DNA from: Sphingomonas yabuuchiae
Lineage (GTDB): Bacteria > Pseudomonadota > Alphaproteobacteria > Sphingomonadales > Sphingomonadaceae
Direction of reading: 5' to 3'
DNA: 32,438 nt
NCBI RefSeq assembly: GCF_001477495.1
Contig: NZ_LDTF01000037.1
Span: 1-32,438, forward strand
Below the pieces are notes generated by a model. It searched no databases and was not told the origin of the DNA. It worked only from the letters and a program-made list of their open reading frames with translations. Below are positions 32,434 through 32,438 of the stretch, piece by piece (the first letter of the stretch is position 1; the number at the start of each line of letters is the position of its first letter). The translations under genes and the position numbers were made by a program.

Positions 32434-32438
32434 GGGGG

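Overview
The window is high-GC, densely coded chromosomal DNA and looks like a sphingomonad (Sphingomonadales, Alphaproteobacteria; most likely Sphingomonas or a close relative). The signs are a PEPxxWA-type C-terminal sorting signal (VPEPATWATMLLG), an htrA-hflC-hflK gene order, a DUF2171 protein, many GTG starts, and several families of G/C-rich palindromic repeats between genes. I see no rRNA, tRNA, CRISPR array, insertion sequence or phage gene. Most of the window is core or near-core chromosome.

Layout. 1-260: a near-perfect 204-bp palindrome and a short dispersed repeat. 261-2254: a divergent pair, an FeS-type cryptochrome/photolyase and queF, with start codons 11 bp apart. 2381-4223: a PEP-CTERM protein and an EpsD-like peptidyl-prolyl isomerase lipoprotein. 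4493-8109: a two-domain GT4 glycosyltransferase followed by a GH130 glycosidase or phosphorylase. 8358-10334: an OPT-family transporter. 10427-15803 (minus strand): envelope quality control and an ATPase, comprising a DUF853/HerA-like ATPase, HtrA/Deg protease, HflC and HflK. 15869-17348: an Mrp/ApbC FeS carrier and a CoA-binding protein. 17387-19077: four small exported Cys-containing proteins, two of them clear tandem paralogues and three sharing a D-I-x-V-C-G-R-R motif. 19267-21243: a DEDDh exonuclease and, divergently, homoserine dehydrogenase. 21500-23037: a 2OG-Fe(II) dioxygenase and a lipoprotein. 23194-25112: a methyltransferase and a Bcr/CflA-type MFS exporter. 25177-27147: a lysine-free acidic protein coupled to an MliC-like lipoprotein, an outer-membrane barrel protein and an HNH nuclease. 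27521-31634: class Ia ribonucleotide reductase, with nrdA and nrdB separated by about 1.1 kb holding a DUF559 nuclease, a DUF2171 gene on the other strand and a tiny membrane protein. 31993-32433: a DUF3429 membrane protein.

How the parts fit. HflKC and HtrA form a membrane and periplasmic protein-quality module. NrdA and NrdB make deoxynucleotides; neither shows an ATP-cone, and a possible NrdR box lies upstream of nrdA. The GT4/GH130 pair probably makes and trims or recycles one glycan (inference). Repeats cluster at gene ends, especially between convergent genes.

The best candidates for something undescribed are the DUF559 nuclease gene flanked by inverted copies of a repeat, one of which is translated as its N-terminus; the tandem family of small exported cysteine proteins; the GT4/GH130 pair; and the 204-bp palindrome. 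None is proven to be a new system from sequence alone.
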